Positions 28,981 to 38,595 of a stretch of DNA of 64,000 nt are shown piece by piece. Position 1 is the first letter of the stretch. Each line of letters starts with the position of its first letter. A program made the position numbers and the translations under genes. A model generated the notes under the pieces. That model worked only from the letters and a program-made list of their open reading frames with translations. It had not been told where the DNA came from and did no database searches. The DNA is from Nocardia flavorosea NBRC 108225 (GTDB taxonomy: Bacteria; Actinomycetota; Actinomycetes; Mycobacteriales; Mycobacteriaceae), in assembly GCF_001613385.1 (NCBI RefSeq), contig NZ_BDCG01000004.1, forward strand, positions 1 through 64,000. Reading direction: 5' to 3'.

Positions 28981-30455
28981 CGCTGCTGACCCCCTTGCCG
29001 TCGTGACACCATCACCGTCTGCGCTTCCGCCAACGGTGCGGGCGCGGGGTCGCGGCGCCGGGCCGGGGCGGGTGCGCGCGCCGCGTCGGAGATCTTGATG
29101 AGCAGGGCCAGGAGAATGTAGTTCGCCAACAGGGACGAACCGCCGTAGGAGACGAACGGCGTAGTGAGACCGGTGAGCGGGATCAGTTTCGTCACCCCGC
29201 CGGCGACCACGAAGATCTGGATGGCGAGGGTGAACGCCAGCCCGGCCGCGAGCAGTTTGCCGAAGCTGTCACGGATCGCCAGGGCGGTACGCATACCCCG
29301 CAGGATGAGCATCAGGAACAAGAGAAGGACGGCGGTCAGACCGATGAGTCCGAGTTCCTCACCGATGGTGGTGATGACGAAGTCGGTTTTCGCAAATGGC
29401 ACCTGCGAAGGCCGGCCACTGCCCAGCCCGGTACCTGCCAGCCCGCCCGTGGCCAGGCCGAACAGCGACTGCACGATCTGGTAGCCGGTGTTGTTGTAGT
29501 CGTCGAAGGGGTGCAGCCAGGTCTCCACCCGTACCCGCACATGCCCGAACATCTGGTAGGCGAAGTAGAACCCGACCATGAGCAGGCCGCCGCCGATCAG
29601 CAGCCAGCCCACCCGCTCGGTGGCGATGTAGAGCATCACCAGCACGGTGCCGAAGATGAGCAGCGAGGTACCGAGATCCTTTTCGAAGACCAGGACGCCG
29701 ATACAGACGATCCAGACGGCGAGGATCGGGCCCAGATCCCGGGCGCGCGGAAATTCCATGCCGAGGAAATGCCGGCCGGCCGCGGTGAAGAGCTCCCGTT
29801 TGGAGACGAGGACCGAGGCGAAGAAGATGATCAGCAGGATCTTGGCGAACTCACCCGGCTGCAGGCTCACACCCGGCAGCCGGATCCAGATCTTGGCGCC
29901 GTTGACCTCGGAGAGCGAGCTGGGCAGCAGCGCCGGGATTGCCAGCGCGACCAGACCCACGAGCCCGAGGGTGTAGGAGTACTTGGCCAGCGTCCGGTAA
30001 TCGCGTAACGCCACCAGGATCCCGACGAACAGCACGATTCCCAGTGCGGTCCACAGGATCTGGGAATTGGCGTCGGGGGAGGGGATATCCCAGGAGTTGT
30101 AGGCGGCGGTCTGCTGGTCGGCGAGGTCGAGCCGGTGAATGAGTACCAGGCCGAGCCCGTTGAGCAGTGCCACGATCGGCAGCAGCAGGGGGTCGGTGTA
30201 GGGCGCGAACCGCCGTACCGCCAGGTGCGCTACGGCGAACAGTCCCAGATAGGCCAGCCCGTACTTCGCGATATCCCAGGTCACGGACTGCTCCTGGCTG
30301 GCTTCCACCAGGAACAACGCCGCCGTGGTGATCAACGCCGCGAAACCGAGCAACAAGAGTTCGGTATTGCGCCGCGATGTCGGTGGCGGCGTTGCCGCGA
30401 AACCGCCCGGGGGACTCGGAAAAGCCCCGGCGGACGGTGCTGCCGGTGCGGACAT
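28977..30455 (-). CDS. rodA: SEDS-family peptidoglycan glycosyltransferase RodA
   Basis: A 492-residue polytopic protein of the RodA/FtsW/SpoVE family, which polymerises lipid II. About ten to twelve helices are visible. The conserved region has [20 protein letters not shown] and the later [18 protein letters not shown] and [15 protein letters not shown]. The N-terminus is Pro/Ala-rich and cytoplasmic; the C-terminus is basic. It overlaps pbpA by four bases and pstP by one (TGATG), so the cluster is translationally coupled. Confidence 0.97.
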   Translation of the reverse strand: MSAPAAPSAGAFPSPPGGFAATPPPTSRRNTELLLLGFAALITTAALFLVEASQEQSVTWDIAKYGLAYLGLFAVAHLAVRRFAPYTDPLLLPIVALLNGLGLVLIHRLDLADQQTAAYNSWDIPSPDANSQILWTALGIVLFVGILVALRDYRTLAKYSYTLGLVGLVALAIPALLPSSLSEVNGAKIWIRLPGVSLQPGEFAKILLIIFFASVLVSKRELFTAAGRHFLGMEFPRARDLGPILAVWIVCIGVLVFEKDLGTSLLIFGTVLVMLYIATERVGWLLIGGGLLMVGFYFAYQMFGHVRVRVETWLHPFDDYNNTGYQIVQSLFGLATGGLAGTGLGSGRPSQVPFAKTDFVITTIGEELGLIGLTAVLLLFLMLILRGMRTALAIRDSFGKLLAAGLAFTLAIQIFVVAGGVTKLIPLTGLTTPFVSYGGSSLLANYILLALLIKISDAARAPAPARRRDPAPAPLAEAQTVMVSRRQGGQQR

Positions 30456-31951
30456 CAGTCCGTCACCCGGCAGTTCTCCCCCGGAGTCTGGGGCACAGCG
30501 GTGGTGGTCGGCGCCGGCGCGGAGGTGGTCGGCGGCGCCGGCGGTGCCGGATTCTCACCGTTGGGACCGGGGGCTTGCGTGGCGGGCGCCGGCGGGGCTG
30601 CTTCGGTCGGCATGGGCGGGGCGGGTGCCGGCGGCGGTGGTGGTGCGGGGGTAGTGGTCACGACGCCCGGCTGGGCGGCGGAACCGTTTTTCTTGCACAC
30701 CGGCAGCAGTTCGCGGTCGGCCAGGACACGCATCTGCTCCCGTGCCTTGTCCAGGGTGCCCGGCGGAAGCCCGCGCTCGACCTGATCGCGTCCCGTCTGC
30801 TCGAGATCGCTGACCTTCAGTGGACTGCAGCCCTCCGGCAGAGGAGCGCCGTTGTCGGCCAGGGTCAGCTCCCCCTTGGGAGTGACGCAGCCGACCAGGT
30901 TCACCTCGTGGATCGAGTAGCCCAGGATCGACCCCGGTAGCCCCTGCATCACCACGACACTGTCGTTGTCCGCGCCCACGTAGTAGTTGGACCGGATCAT
31001 CTTGTAGCCCACGACCAGACCGACGGTCACCGCGAGCACCAGTGCCACGGCGAGCAGCAACCAGCGCAATTTGTGTGATTTCTTCGGCAGCGGCTCGGGC
31101 TCGCTGGCGGTACGCCGCGGTGCGGCGGCCGGTGGGCGCATGGCGGCGGCACGTCCGGCTGCTGTGTTCGGCGGCGGATTGTCTTCGGCCTCACCGGAGG
31201 CGGCACCGGCGACGATCGGATGGCTCTGGCCGTAGTCGAGATCGATCACATCGGCGACGACGACGGTCACGTTGTCCGGACCACCACTGCGCAACGCCAG
31301 TTCGATGAGCCGGTCGGCGCATTCATCGGTACTGCCCTCGCGCATGGTGTTGGCGATGGTCTCGTCGCTGACCACATCGGAGAGACCGTCCGAGCACAGC
31401 AGATAGCGGTCCCCGGCGCGCGCCTCCCGCATCACCAGCGTGGGTTCGATCTCGTTGCCCGTGAGGGCTCGCATGATCAGCGAACGCTGCGGATGGGTAT
31501 GCGCCTGTTCCGGAGTGATCCGGCCTTCGTCGACCAGCGATTGGACGAAGGTATCGTCGCGGGTGATCTGGGCGAGTTCGCTGTCACGCAGCATGTAGGC
31601 GCGTGAATCGCCGATATGGACCATGCCGAGTTTCTTGCCCGCGAACAGGATGGCGGTGAGCGTGGTGCCCATTCCGTCCAGTTCGGGTTCTTCCTCGACC
31701 TGTTCGGCGATCGCGGAATTCCCGGCATGGGTGGCCCGGTTCAATTTGCCCAGCAGGTCTTCGCCGGGCTCGTCGTCGTCCAGATGCGCCAGTGCGGCGA
31801 TCATCAGTTGTGACGCGACTTCACCGGCGGCGTGCCCGCCCATACCGTCGGCGAGGGCCAGCAAGCGGGCACCCGCGTAGACGGAATCTTCGTTGTTTGC
31901 GCGGACCAAGCCGCGGTCGCTGCGCGCTGCGTAGCGGAGAACAAGTGTCAC
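30455..31951 (-). CDS. pstP: PP2C-type Ser/Thr phosphatase PstP
   Basis: A 498-residue phosphatase that reverses PknA/PknB phosphorylation. The PP2C core has [23 protein letters not shown] with metal-binding Asp35, [18 protein letters not shown] and GGPDNVTVV with Asp226. A linker leads to a single helix at about 296-317, then an extracellular domain and a Pro/Ala/Thr-rich end. The start is a GTG at 31951 overlapping the fhaB stop by four bases. All three elements match the mycobacterial orthologue. Confidence 0.97.
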   Translation of the reverse strand: MTLVLRYAARSDRGLVRANNEDSVYAGARLLALADGMGGHAAGEVASQLMIAALAHLDDDEPGEDLLGKLNRATHAGNSAIAEQVEEEPELDGMGTTLTAILFAGKKLGMVHIGDSRAYMLRDSELAQITRDDTFVQSLVDEGRITPEQAHTHPQRSLIMRALTGNEIEPTLVMREARAGDRYLLCSDGLSDVVSDETIANTMREGSTDECADRLIELALRSGGPDNVTVVVADVIDLDYGQSHPIVAGAASGEAEDNPPPNTAAGRAAAMRPPAAAPRRTASEPEPLPKKSHKLRWLLLAVALVLAVTVGLVVGYKMIRSNYYVGADNDSVVVMQGLPGSILGYSIHEVNLVGCVTPKGELTLADNGAPLPEGCSPLKVSDLEQTGRDQVERGLPPGTLDKAREQMRVLADRELLPVCKKNGSAAQPGVVTTTPAPPPPPAPAPPMPTEAAPPAPATQAPGPNGENPAPPAPPTTSAPAPTTTAVPQTPGENCRVTD

Positions 31952-32415
31952 GATCGGAGCTCGATCACTGTCTTGCCGACCCGGACCGGTGTGCCGAGCG
32001 GAACGCGGACTGCGGTGGTGACTTTGGCGCGATCGAGGTAGGTACCGTTGGTCGAGCCGAGGTCTTCGACGTACCAGTCGTCACCGCGTAGGGACAGCCG
32101 GGCATGTCGGGTGGAGGCGTAATCGTCGGTAAGGACCAGCGTCGAATCGTCCGCACGGCCGATCAATACCGGTTGGGTACCCAGTGTGATACGGGTACCG
32201 GCAAGAGAACCTTGAGTCACCACAAGATATTTGGCGCCCTTCTGGCCTCGGCGCATCGACGGCAGTACCGCGGAACCGCGCGGTCCCCGATTCTGGAGCC
32301 GTATGCCGGAGGCCGCGTAGATATCACTGCGGAGGGTACGCAGGATTGCCCACACGAACAGCCACAACAGCAGGAGGAACCCGGCACGGGTCAACTGCAG
32401 AACCAATCCCTGCAC
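31948..32415 (-). CDS. fhaB: FHA-domain protein FhaB/FipA
   Basis: A 155-residue protein with an N-terminal membrane helix (RAGFLLLLWLFVWAILRTLR) and a C-terminal FHA domain, including PVLIGRADDSTLVLTDDYAS, ARLSLRGDDWYVEDLGSTNG and TYLDRA, which reads phosphothreonine. FipA (FhaB) links kinase signals to FtsZ and FtsQ. The start is the GTG at 32415, with an excellent AGGAGGT ribosome-binding site; the longer frame to 32532 is not conserved. The activation Thr in DYASTRHA is the site PknA/PknB relatives modify. Confidence 0.95.
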   Translation of the reverse strand: MQGLVLQLTRAGFLLLLWLFVWAILRTLRSDIYAASGIRLQNRGPRGSAVLPSMRRGQKGAKYLVVTQGSLAGTRITLGTQPVLIGRADDSTLVLTDDYASTRHARLSLRGDDWYVEDLGSTNGTYLDRAKVTTAVRVPLGTPVRVGKTVIELRS

Positions 32416-32616
32416 GGCGCTCCACCTCCTGTTCGACCGTGTGCCGGTGCCGCCGAGGTGGTGACCCACCCCTTGGCCGTGCTCGTCCCGGCGGCCCGCT
32501 TTTGCGGCACCGCGCGTGTGTCGGCACATCATAGGACCGTCGGACGAGACCGATCACGATTGGACCGCCCTATTATGCGAGAGCCGTCCCGTGATCCGCA
32601 CGGCGAGCCTACGGCA
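32416..32616 (-). promoter_or_regulatory. fhaA-fhaB intergenic region
   Basis: 200 bp between the fhaA stop and the fhaB start. A -10-like CATAAT reads on the minus strand at 32572-32577, with no good -35. It may give the fhaB-to-pknB genes their own promoter. Confidence 0.3.
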
Positions 32617-33993
32617 TCAGACAATACGGATGAGGATCTCGGAATGCCCGGCACGGATCACATCGCCGTCGGCCAACTGCCAATCCTGTACCGGTGAGCC
32701 GTTGACGAGGGTCCCGTTGGTGGAGCCGAGGTCGGAGAGCATTGCGGTCTGGCCGTCCCAGCGCACCTCGATATGGCGGCGGGAGACACCGGTATCCGGC
32801 AGCCGGAAATGGGCGTCCTGACCGCGGCCGATGATATTGCTGCCTTCGCGGAGCTGGTAGGTGCGGCCGCTACCGTCGTCGAGTGCCAGCGTGGCGGAGA
32901 ATCCGGGGCCGGCTGCCGGTGCGTATCCGCCCTGAGCGCCGTAAGGGGCCTGCTGGGCAGCACCCTGCGGGTACCCCTGCGCACCTTGCTGGGCATACCC
33001 CTGCTGGTCGTACCCCTGGTCGTAACCGGGCTGCTGCGCGTATCCCTGCTGGTCATAGCCCTGGTCGTACCCGGGTTGTGCGTAACCCTGCTGGTCGTAA
33101 CCGGGCTGCTGCGCGTACCCCTGCTGGTCGTACCCCTGGTCGTAGCCCGGCTGCCCCTGGTAGCCCTGGTCGTACCCGGGTTGTGCGTAACCCTGCTGGT
33201 CGTAGCCGGGCTGCTGGGCGTACCCCTGCTGGTCGTAACCACCCTGCTGGGCGTACCCCTGCTGGTCATAACCCTGGTCGTACCCGGGCTGCGGGGCGTA
33301 CCCGCCCTGGTCGTAACCCTGCTGACCGCCGTACCCCTGCTGGTCGTAGGCGGCGCCGCCCTGCTGGTACTCGTAGCCGTTCTGGTAATCGGGGGCGCCG
33401 TTGTACTGCGCGCCGGGACCGTAGTCCTCGGGGTACGCGCCGTTCTGCGGCCCGCGTCCCACGGGTCCGGGAGCGTACCCGCGATTGCGTGGATCGGACT
33501 CCGCGTGCTCACGGCTCGGGTCGTAGCCAGAGTTCTGCGTCATGGGGCCAGCTCCTGGTTGCGGGTTAGCGGGTCGTTGTAGCGGTTCCGGGCGGTGAGC
33601 CGAGGCAGCTCCACGGCCGGCGTCGGGGTCGACGCGGCCGCTCGTCCTGAACATTCCGGTGTGCAGCGTAGGGGATGCCTCGAAGACCACGTGTACTTCG
33701 CCGTAGGTCTGCCATCCTTGTTCACGGATGTAATCCTGCAGATGTTTGGCGAATGCGCGGGTCGTGAGGTCGTGATCGGCATCGAATTGCCGGTGGTCCG
33801 ACGAGTTGATGGTGATCACGTAGCTGTTGGGTGCGAGCAGATGCCCACCGCCGAGATCTTGGACACTATCGGCGGCCTCACGCTGCAGCGCGGCCTCGAC
33901 CTCCTGCGGAACGACGTTCCCGCCGAAGACCCGGGCGAAGACATCACCGACGGCCCCCTGGAGGCGGCGCTCGAATCTCGAGACGATCCCCAT
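32617..33993 (-). CDS. fhaA: FHA-domain protein FhaA with Tyr/Gln repeat linker
   Basis: A 458-residue protein. Residues 1-120 form the DUF3662 domain, 366-458 the FHA domain ([20 protein letters not shown] and [14 protein letters not shown]). Between them lies a disordered linker rich in Tyr, Gln, Gly and Asp, with seven copies of YDQQGYAQ. M. tuberculosis FhaA also has a Tyr/Gly/Pro/Gln-rich linker, but less regular. FhaA binds phosphorylated MviN/MurJ partners and restrains peptidoglycan synthesis at the poles. It is the first gene of the minus-strand cluster. Confidence 0.95.
   Translation of the reverse strand: MGIVSRFERRLQGAVGDVFARVFGGNVVPQEVEAALQREAADSVQDLGGGHLLAPNSYVITINSSDHRQFDADHDLTTRAFAKHLQDYIREQGWQTYGEVHVVFEASPTLHTGMFRTSGRVDPDAGRGAASAHRPEPLQRPANPQPGAGPMTQNSGYDPSREHAESDPRNRGYAPGPVGRGPQNGAYPEDYGPGAQYNGAPDYQNGYEYQQGGAAYDQQGYGGQQGYDQGGYAPQPGYDQGYDQQGYAQQGGYDQQGYAQQPGYDQQGYAQPGYDQGYQGQPGYDQGYDQQGYAQQPGYDQQGYAQPGYDQGYDQQGYAQQPGYDQGYDQQGYAQQGAQGYPQGAAQQAPYGAQGGYAPAAGPGFSATLALDDGSGRTYQLREGSNIIGRGQDAHFRLPDTGVSRRHIEVRWDGQTAMLSDLGSTNGTLVNGSPVQDWQLADGDVIRAGHSEILIRIV
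32974..33348 (-). repeat. In-frame tandem repeat region in fhaA
   Basis: The DNA coding residues 216-340 of FhaA is an imperfect tandem array built from the YDQQGYAQ and PGYDQGY units. One unit of about 26 codons ([20 protein letters not shown] and on) occurs twice almost unchanged, which points to recent expansion by slippage or unequal crossover. Length should vary between strains. Confidence 0.85.
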
Positions 33994-34242
33994 CTGGGCC
34001 TCCCTTCGGTGAGTCTCTCCTCATTCTTTACGACGACACGCGAATGCGGCGTGTCGTTCTACGAGCACGTTCTCTGCATGATATCCACGATCGGCTATAC
34101 CTGTAACTACCGTAATGGCGATGGAGTTCCCCGCGCGTGTGAAACCGGCCTCGCAATCCACCTCACGGGGCTGTCCGATGAGCCTCTGACCACGTGATTT
34201 CGCCCCGTGGTCGTCTCCGTGCTAGTGTCTTTTCCGTCGCTC

Positions 34243-34325
34243 GGGCGAGTGGCGGAATGGCAGACGCGCTGGCTTCAGGTGCCAGTGTCCTTCGGGACGT
34301 GGGGGTTCAAGTCCCCCTTCGCCCA
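34243..34325 (+). tRNA. tRNA-Leu (CAG)
   Basis: An 83-nt class II tRNA with a long variable arm (around TGTCCTTCGGGACGT). The acceptor GGGCGAG pairs with TTCGCCC, with discriminator A. The anticodon CAG is at 34276-34278. CCA is not encoded. A TAGTGT -10-like hexamer lies at 34223-34228. Confidence 0.96.
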
Positions 34326-34330
34326 CTGGA

Positions 34331-34360
34331 AGCCGTGGACTGTAAGTCCACGGCTTTTTT
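34331..34360 (+). terminator. Intrinsic terminator after tRNA-Leu
   Basis: AGCCGTGGACT (34331-34341), GTA loop, AGTCCACGGCT (34345-34355), then T-run. A textbook rho-independent terminator starting five bases after the tRNA. Confidence 0.95.
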
Positions 34361-35221
34361 GTTTCCTATGCCGGGTACCGGGCTCGGGGCCCGGCCGGCT
34401 GCCGGGTCGCATACGAGAAGGATCGGTGTCGAGGGCGTCGACGGAAGCCTGCCGCGGCGGCCGCTGTTGCGGTTCCTTCGTAGCGAAGTGACTCCGTGGG
34501 TACGGGCGAGTCGAGTCGTATGGAACAGGCGGATTCGCGGCCGCTTCTGTCACCGGGATCGCCATATGCCGGAATGAGACCAAGGTCACATCACTAATTT
34601 TCGGTTGCGGTGCTTCTGCTGAGGGTCACCTTATTCCCAGCCTCTGGTGACCCAGTTCACGTCTTGGAACCACCCTGGTTAACAATGCGCGGGTTTACCT
34701 TGCGGTGGAATACGGGGGTTCGTGAAGGTTTGTGGCCGGGAAACCGACCTTGGGTTTCTTTTGGGTTGGCGACCGGCCCGGAATCGGTGTTAACCCCGCG
34801 CGAACGCCCTGGTCGTCGATGGGGTGACCGAGTTAACGGCGGTTCGTGTTGTGGTCGTCGCGGGCTGCTTTTCGGTTGCGTGTAACCCCGGTAACGGATA
34901 TGGCCGTGACCAGTAAAAATCAAATGTACTTGCAAATGAAAGCACCGCTGTAAGGCCGCATGGTGCTGCTGGAAGTTAGCTGGAGTAGGGTCGCCAGGTG
35001 GTTGCCTGAAGGTTTGCTGGGTTGGGACTTATACCTGTGACCTCTTACGCAATGGGTTGCGTAGGCATAACGATTGTGTAGAGTCGACGGTAACGCTGGC
35101 CGCAGCTAGAGCGGCGACTCGCTGCGGCCAGCGGAATTCAATGGGGGATTCGCACTGATCACCGGATCCACGTTGCTGTCACCTCACAATGCGGTGTCTG
35201 CGGTTGTGTGCTCGGCGTTGT
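34361..35221. other. GTNAC-rich non-coding region
   Basis: About 860 bp with no credible gene and visibly more A/T than its surroundings. It holds GGTCAC (34584), GGTCACC facing GGTGACC (34624-34652), three GTTAAC (34678, 34789, 34832), GGTGACC (34823), a direct repeat GTAAC-CCCG-GTAAC (34882-34895) and GTGACC (34906). Further on are AGCACC/GGTGCT (34941-34967), TACGCAA-TGGG-TTGCGTA (35046-35063), a possible promoter TTGCGT-N16-TAGAGT (35057-35084), and a 12-bp hairpin CGCTGGCCGCAG/CTGCGGCCAGCG (35094-35133). The motifs resemble response-regulator sites of the MtrA or GlnR kind. No target gene on the plus strand is visible. Confidence 0.5.
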
Positions 35222-36217
35222 CTATCCGTAGTGCCGTTGCCCGCTGCCGGTCGGCAGGCTTGTAGCGGTCTCGGATTCTGCGCCGGCTCTGCGTCCGGCA
35301 GTGAAGATGTAGGCCAGGAACAGTGTCTCGGCGAGCAGGCCGCAGGCAATTCGAACGGGTGTGGGCAATGCACTCGGAGTGACGAAACCTTCGAGCAGTC
35401 CCGCTACCAGCAGCGTCGGCACCAGCCCCAGGGCGATGGTGGCGGTGGTGCGACCTTGCCGGGCCACCGCTTCGGCGCGGCTCGTGCCTCCCGGATCGAC
35501 GAGGGTCCAGCCGAGCTTCAGGCCGGCGCCACCGGCGATGAAAATCGCTGTCAACTCCAGCATTCCGTGGGGCAGCAGGAAGCCGAACAGTGAATCCAGC
35601 CGGCCGGCATCGGCCATGAGACCGGCCGTAACGCCGATATTCAGCGCGTTCATGAACAGCAGGTACAACACCGGCAGGATCAGGACGCCGAGAAACAGGG
35701 CCAGGGCGGAGACCCAGGCGTTGTTGGTCCAGACCAATGCGGCGAAGGCGTCGTTCGGATGTTCGGTGTAATAGGTTTCGAAGGCCCCGCCGGGTGCGGT
35801 GAGTGCCCGGGTGTCTTCTTGCAGCCCAAGGGTTCTGCGCGCCGAAGGGTCCACCGAGATCCACGTCGTGAAGCCCGCCACCACGGTGAGAAACACGACG
35901 GCCACGGCCAGCCACCAGCCGCACGCCCGGTATACCGCGGCCGGAAACCGATGTGTGAAGAATCGCCGGATCTCGGTCCAGGTATCGGGCGAGCTCCCGA
36001 CGATTCTGCCGCGCGCCCGAGCCAGTACGGCACTCAACCCGGCGACGAGTTCCGGTTCGGGACTGTGCGTCTGTAACCGCGCCAGCTGCTGGGACGTCTG
36101 CCGGTAGAGCCGCACCAGTTCGTCGGCCTCGGCGCCGGTCAAAGTACGCCGGCCGGTCAGGTAGTTCAGCCTGGTCCAGGCTTGTCGATGCCTCGTGCTG
36201 TAGGCGTCCACATCCAT
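35222..36217 (-). CDS. Stage II sporulation protein M-family membrane protein
   Basis: A 331-residue SpoIIM-family protein, related to M. tuberculosis Rv3694c. The N-terminal cytoplasmic helices (TRHRQAWTRLNYLTGRRTLT) are followed by about five membrane helices, including WWLAVAVVFLTVVAGFTTWI and LLPHGMLELTAIFIAGGAGL. In this non-sporulating lineage the function is unknown; the constant link with RDD, MoxR and DUF58 genes suggests a membrane-assembly or envelope role. The start is the ATG at 36217 with GGGAGGT upstream. It is divergent from the RDD gene. Confidence 0.88.
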   Translation of the reverse strand: MDVDAYSTRHRQAWTRLNYLTGRRTLTGAEADELVRLYRQTSQQLARLQTHSPEPELVAGLSAVLARARGRIVGSSPDTWTEIRRFFTHRFPAAVYRACGWWLAVAVVFLTVVAGFTTWISVDPSARRTLGLQEDTRALTAPGGAFETYYTEHPNDAFAALVWTNNAWVSALALFLGVLILPVLYLLFMNALNIGVTAGLMADAGRLDSLFGFLLPHGMLELTAIFIAGGAGLKLGWTLVDPGGTSRAEAVARQGRTTATIALGLVPTLLVAGLLEGFVTPSALPTPVRIACGLLAETLFLAYIFTAGRRAGAESETATSLPTGSGQRHYG

Positions 36218-36323
36218 CGGCTTACCTCCCGCTCCGCCGTTCTGCGGCTGCACCCGGTGATGTTCCCCCGCGTTCGGCGAAGCCGGTTACGGCCCCGGCC
36301 GCCGTGAAAGAATGCTATTCGAT

Positions 36324-37127
36324 ATGGCTGAATTCACGACGGGGGAAGCGGTGGCGCTCGAACTGCCGGTCGCCCGTATCCCGACCCGTGCCGCAGCGTT
36401 CGTGCTCGACCTGGTGCTGCAGATCGTGCTCGGGATCGTGCTGCTCACCACGGTGATGTTCATGACGCAGGGGGACGACAGCAGCCCCTGGTTCGCCGCA
36501 CTGATGCTGGTGTCGCTGGTCACCGTACTGGTCGGCTATCCCGTGTTCTGGGAAACCGTGCTGTGCGGTGCGACGCCGGGCAAACTCGCTCTGGGGCTAC
36601 GTGTGGTGCGCGCCGACGGCGGCCCGGTGGATTTCCGCCACGCGCTCACCCGCGGCCTGACCGGCGCGATCGTCGATTTCTGGATGCTCGGTCTCTTCGG
36701 CTCGATCGCGGTGGCGAGTTCGATGTGCTCACCGGATGCGCGGCGGGTGGGCGATGTGCTGGCCGGAACGGTGGTCGTACATATTCGGCAGCAGCTTTCC
36801 CTGCCGGCGCTGGCGATACCACCGGTCTGGCTCACCGGCTGGTCGGCCGGACTAGAGCTCACCGGGTTGCCCGAGGATCTGGCGCTGTCCGTGCGTCAGT
36901 ACCTGACCCGCATCGACTCGCTCACTCCGGGCGCGCAGCACGAGATCGGGCAGGCGCTGGTTTCGGCGGTATGCGCTCGGCTGCGGGTCGCGCCGCCGGG
37001 GGGTTATCCGCCCGTGCAGATACTCGGAAGCGTGATCGCAGAACGGCAGCGGCGTTCGCTACCGGCCGTCCCGGTTCCGCCGATGTTGTACGCGGCTCCG
37101 CGGGCTCCGGTCGCGCAGTCGCGGTGA
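36324..37127 (+). CDS. RDD-family membrane protein
   Basis: About 267 residues, an RDD protein like M. tuberculosis Rv3695. The name motif reads PTRAAAFVLDLVLQIVLGIV (R..D), with more helices around ALMLVSLVTVLVGYPVFWET. Then GATPGKLALGLRVVRADGG is the typical RDD second block. The C-terminal half is a cytoplasmic extension. ATG at 36324 gives MAEFTTGEAV; an ATG at 36312 would add four residues. Function is unknown. The gene pairs with the divergent SpoIIM-family gene. Confidence 0.88.
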   Translation: MAEFTTGEAVALELPVARIPTRAAAFVLDLVLQIVLGIVLLTTVMFMTQGDDSSPWFAALMLVSLVTVLVGYPVFWETVLCGATPGKLALGLRVVRADGGPVDFRHALTRGLTGAIVDFWMLGLFGSIAVASSMCSPDARRVGDVLAGTVVVHIRQQLSLPALAIPPVWLTGWSAGLELTGLPEDLALSVRQYLTRIDSLTPGAQHEIGQALVSAVCARLRVAPPGGYPPVQILGSVIAERQRRSLPAVPVPPMLYAAPRAPVAQSR

Positions 37128-37296
37128 GCCGCGTTGCGGTGACCTGGCCGAACCGCGACGCACGGGTTCACCTTCCTCCTGGACCCGCCACTGCGTCATG
37201 GCAGACGCACAGCGCCCCCGGCCGCTGTGTACGTCGGCGGTGCCACTGACCTCGAACCGGCCCTGTGCCGTATTACGCCTGGTGTGTGTGCGGTAG

Positions 37297-38592
37297 TCAC
37301 AGGGCCGCGGACTGTTTCAGCTCCAAATACTCGTCCGCCAGCGCACCCGGCAGGTCGGGGCCGGCGGCGGCGATCACGGCGATCCCCATCCGGCGCAGCG
37401 ATTCCTGGACTACTGCTTGCTCGGCGAGGCGGGACTCGGCGGCCGCCGCGCGGTACAGCGCGCGTAGATCGCTGCGGTCGGCGGCCGCGGCGATGATCTC
37501 CGGATCGGTGACCGAGACGATCAACACCCGGTGACGCTGGGCCAGTACCGGCAGCACCGGAAGCAGGTTCTCGGTCACCGCCGCGCTGTCCAATCCGGTG
37601 AACCAGACGATGAGACTGCGGCGGCGGGCCCGGCGGATCGCGGCGCGCACCAGCCCTTCGGAATCGGTATCGACCAGGGCCGGGGTGACCCCGGCCAGCG
37701 CGTGCATGAGCTTCGGCTGCACGCCGCGCCCGACACCGGTGCGTACCTCGGCGCGTACCTCGCGGTCGTAGGCCAGCAGGCCGACCATATCGCCGCCCGC
37801 GGCGGCCAGGCTGCCCAGCAGTAAGGCGGCTTCGATCGCATTGTCGAGCCGGGTGCCGGCGCCCACCCGGGCAGCGCTGATCCGGCCGGTGTCCAGCAGC
37901 ATCAGCACTTGCCGGTTGCGTTCCGGGCGCCAGGTCCGGACCAGCACATCGGTGGCCCGCGCGGTCGCCCGCCAGTCGATGGTGCGGACATCGTCGCCCG
38001 GGACGTATTCCCGGAACGAATCGAATTCGGTGCCCTGGCCGCGTAGATCCGCCAGATTCCGGCCTTCCAGATGGTGCAGCCGCTTGATCTTGCCGCCGAG
38101 CAATCGCTCGCTGTGGAACGGCGGCAGCGCCCGGACCCGCGCCGGCACAACTCGCTGGAACTGGTGACCGGCCAGCCCCAGCGGGCCGAACAGGCGCACG
38201 GTGACCGGTCCGGCGGCGCGATCACCGCGGCGGGTGGGCGTGAGTGTGGTGCGCACGCGGACACGGTGGCCGGGCGAGAGGTTCAGTGGATGTTCCCGGC
38301 CGGAGGCATCGGTGCTGCCGGGCCAGTCGTCCCACAGCGTTCCCCGGACCGTGTGAGAGCCCGTATTGGTTACTGCGATCTCGATCTCGGTGGCGGAACC
38401 GAGTCGCAGAACCGTCAAATCCGTCCGATCCAGCATCACGTCCGCGCTACCGGCGGCGAGAGCGCGATCGATGGCGGCAAGCGCGCACAGCAGGGCGGTC
38501 GCCAACAGAACCCCGAACCACGACGGCGCCAGCACGGTGACGAATACCGCCGCCGCGACCGCGATCCCGAACAACCGGCCCGTGACGACCAC
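37297..38592 (-). CDS. DUF58-domain protein
   Basis: A 431-residue protein with two N-terminal helices (GIAVAAAVFVTVLAPSWFGV and on) and a DUF58 domain resembling a von Willebrand A fold, including REYVPGDDVRTIDWRATARA and LMLLDTGRISAAR. It matches M. tuberculosis Rv3693. DUF58 proteins are encoded with MoxR ATPases, which probably act as chaperones on them. The start is a GTG at 38592, three bases after the MoxR stop. Convergent with the RDD gene over a 169-bp gap that shows nothing of note. Confidence 0.88.
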   Translation of the reverse strand: MVVTGRLFGIAVAAAVFVTVLAPSWFGVLLATALLCALAAIDRALAAGSADVMLDRTDLTVLRLGSATEIEIAVTNTGSHTVRGTLWDDWPGSTDASGREHPLNLSPGHRVRVRTTLTPTRRGDRAAGPVTVRLFGPLGLAGHQFQRVVPARVRALPPFHSERLLGGKIKRLHHLEGRNLADLRGQGTEFDSFREYVPGDDVRTIDWRATARATDVLVRTWRPERNRQVLMLLDTGRISAARVGAGTRLDNAIEAALLLGSLAAAGGDMVGLLAYDREVRAEVRTGVGRGVQPKLMHALAGVTPALVDTDSEGLVRAAIRRARRRSLIVWFTGLDSAAVTENLLPVLPVLAQRHRVLIVSVTDPEIIAAAADRSDLRALYRAAAAESRLAEQAVVQESLRRMGIAVIAAAGPDLPGALADEYLELKQSAAL

Positions 38593-38595
38593 GGG

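Noticed and set aside
32974..33348. Repeat array as a CRISPR
   Set aside because: The repeats are in frame, code YDQQGYAQ units, lack unique spacers and lie inside fhaA.
34657..34935. 92-codon frame on the minus strand in the non-coding region
   Set aside because: No ribosome-binding site, no domain, and it runs across GTNAC repeats and GTTAAC sites.
34882..35133. Cyclic di-AMP (ydaO) riboswitch before a resuscitation factor
   Set aside because: Motifs such as GTAACCCCGGTAAC recall rpf upstream regions, but I could not match the riboswitch core and no rpf gene follows.
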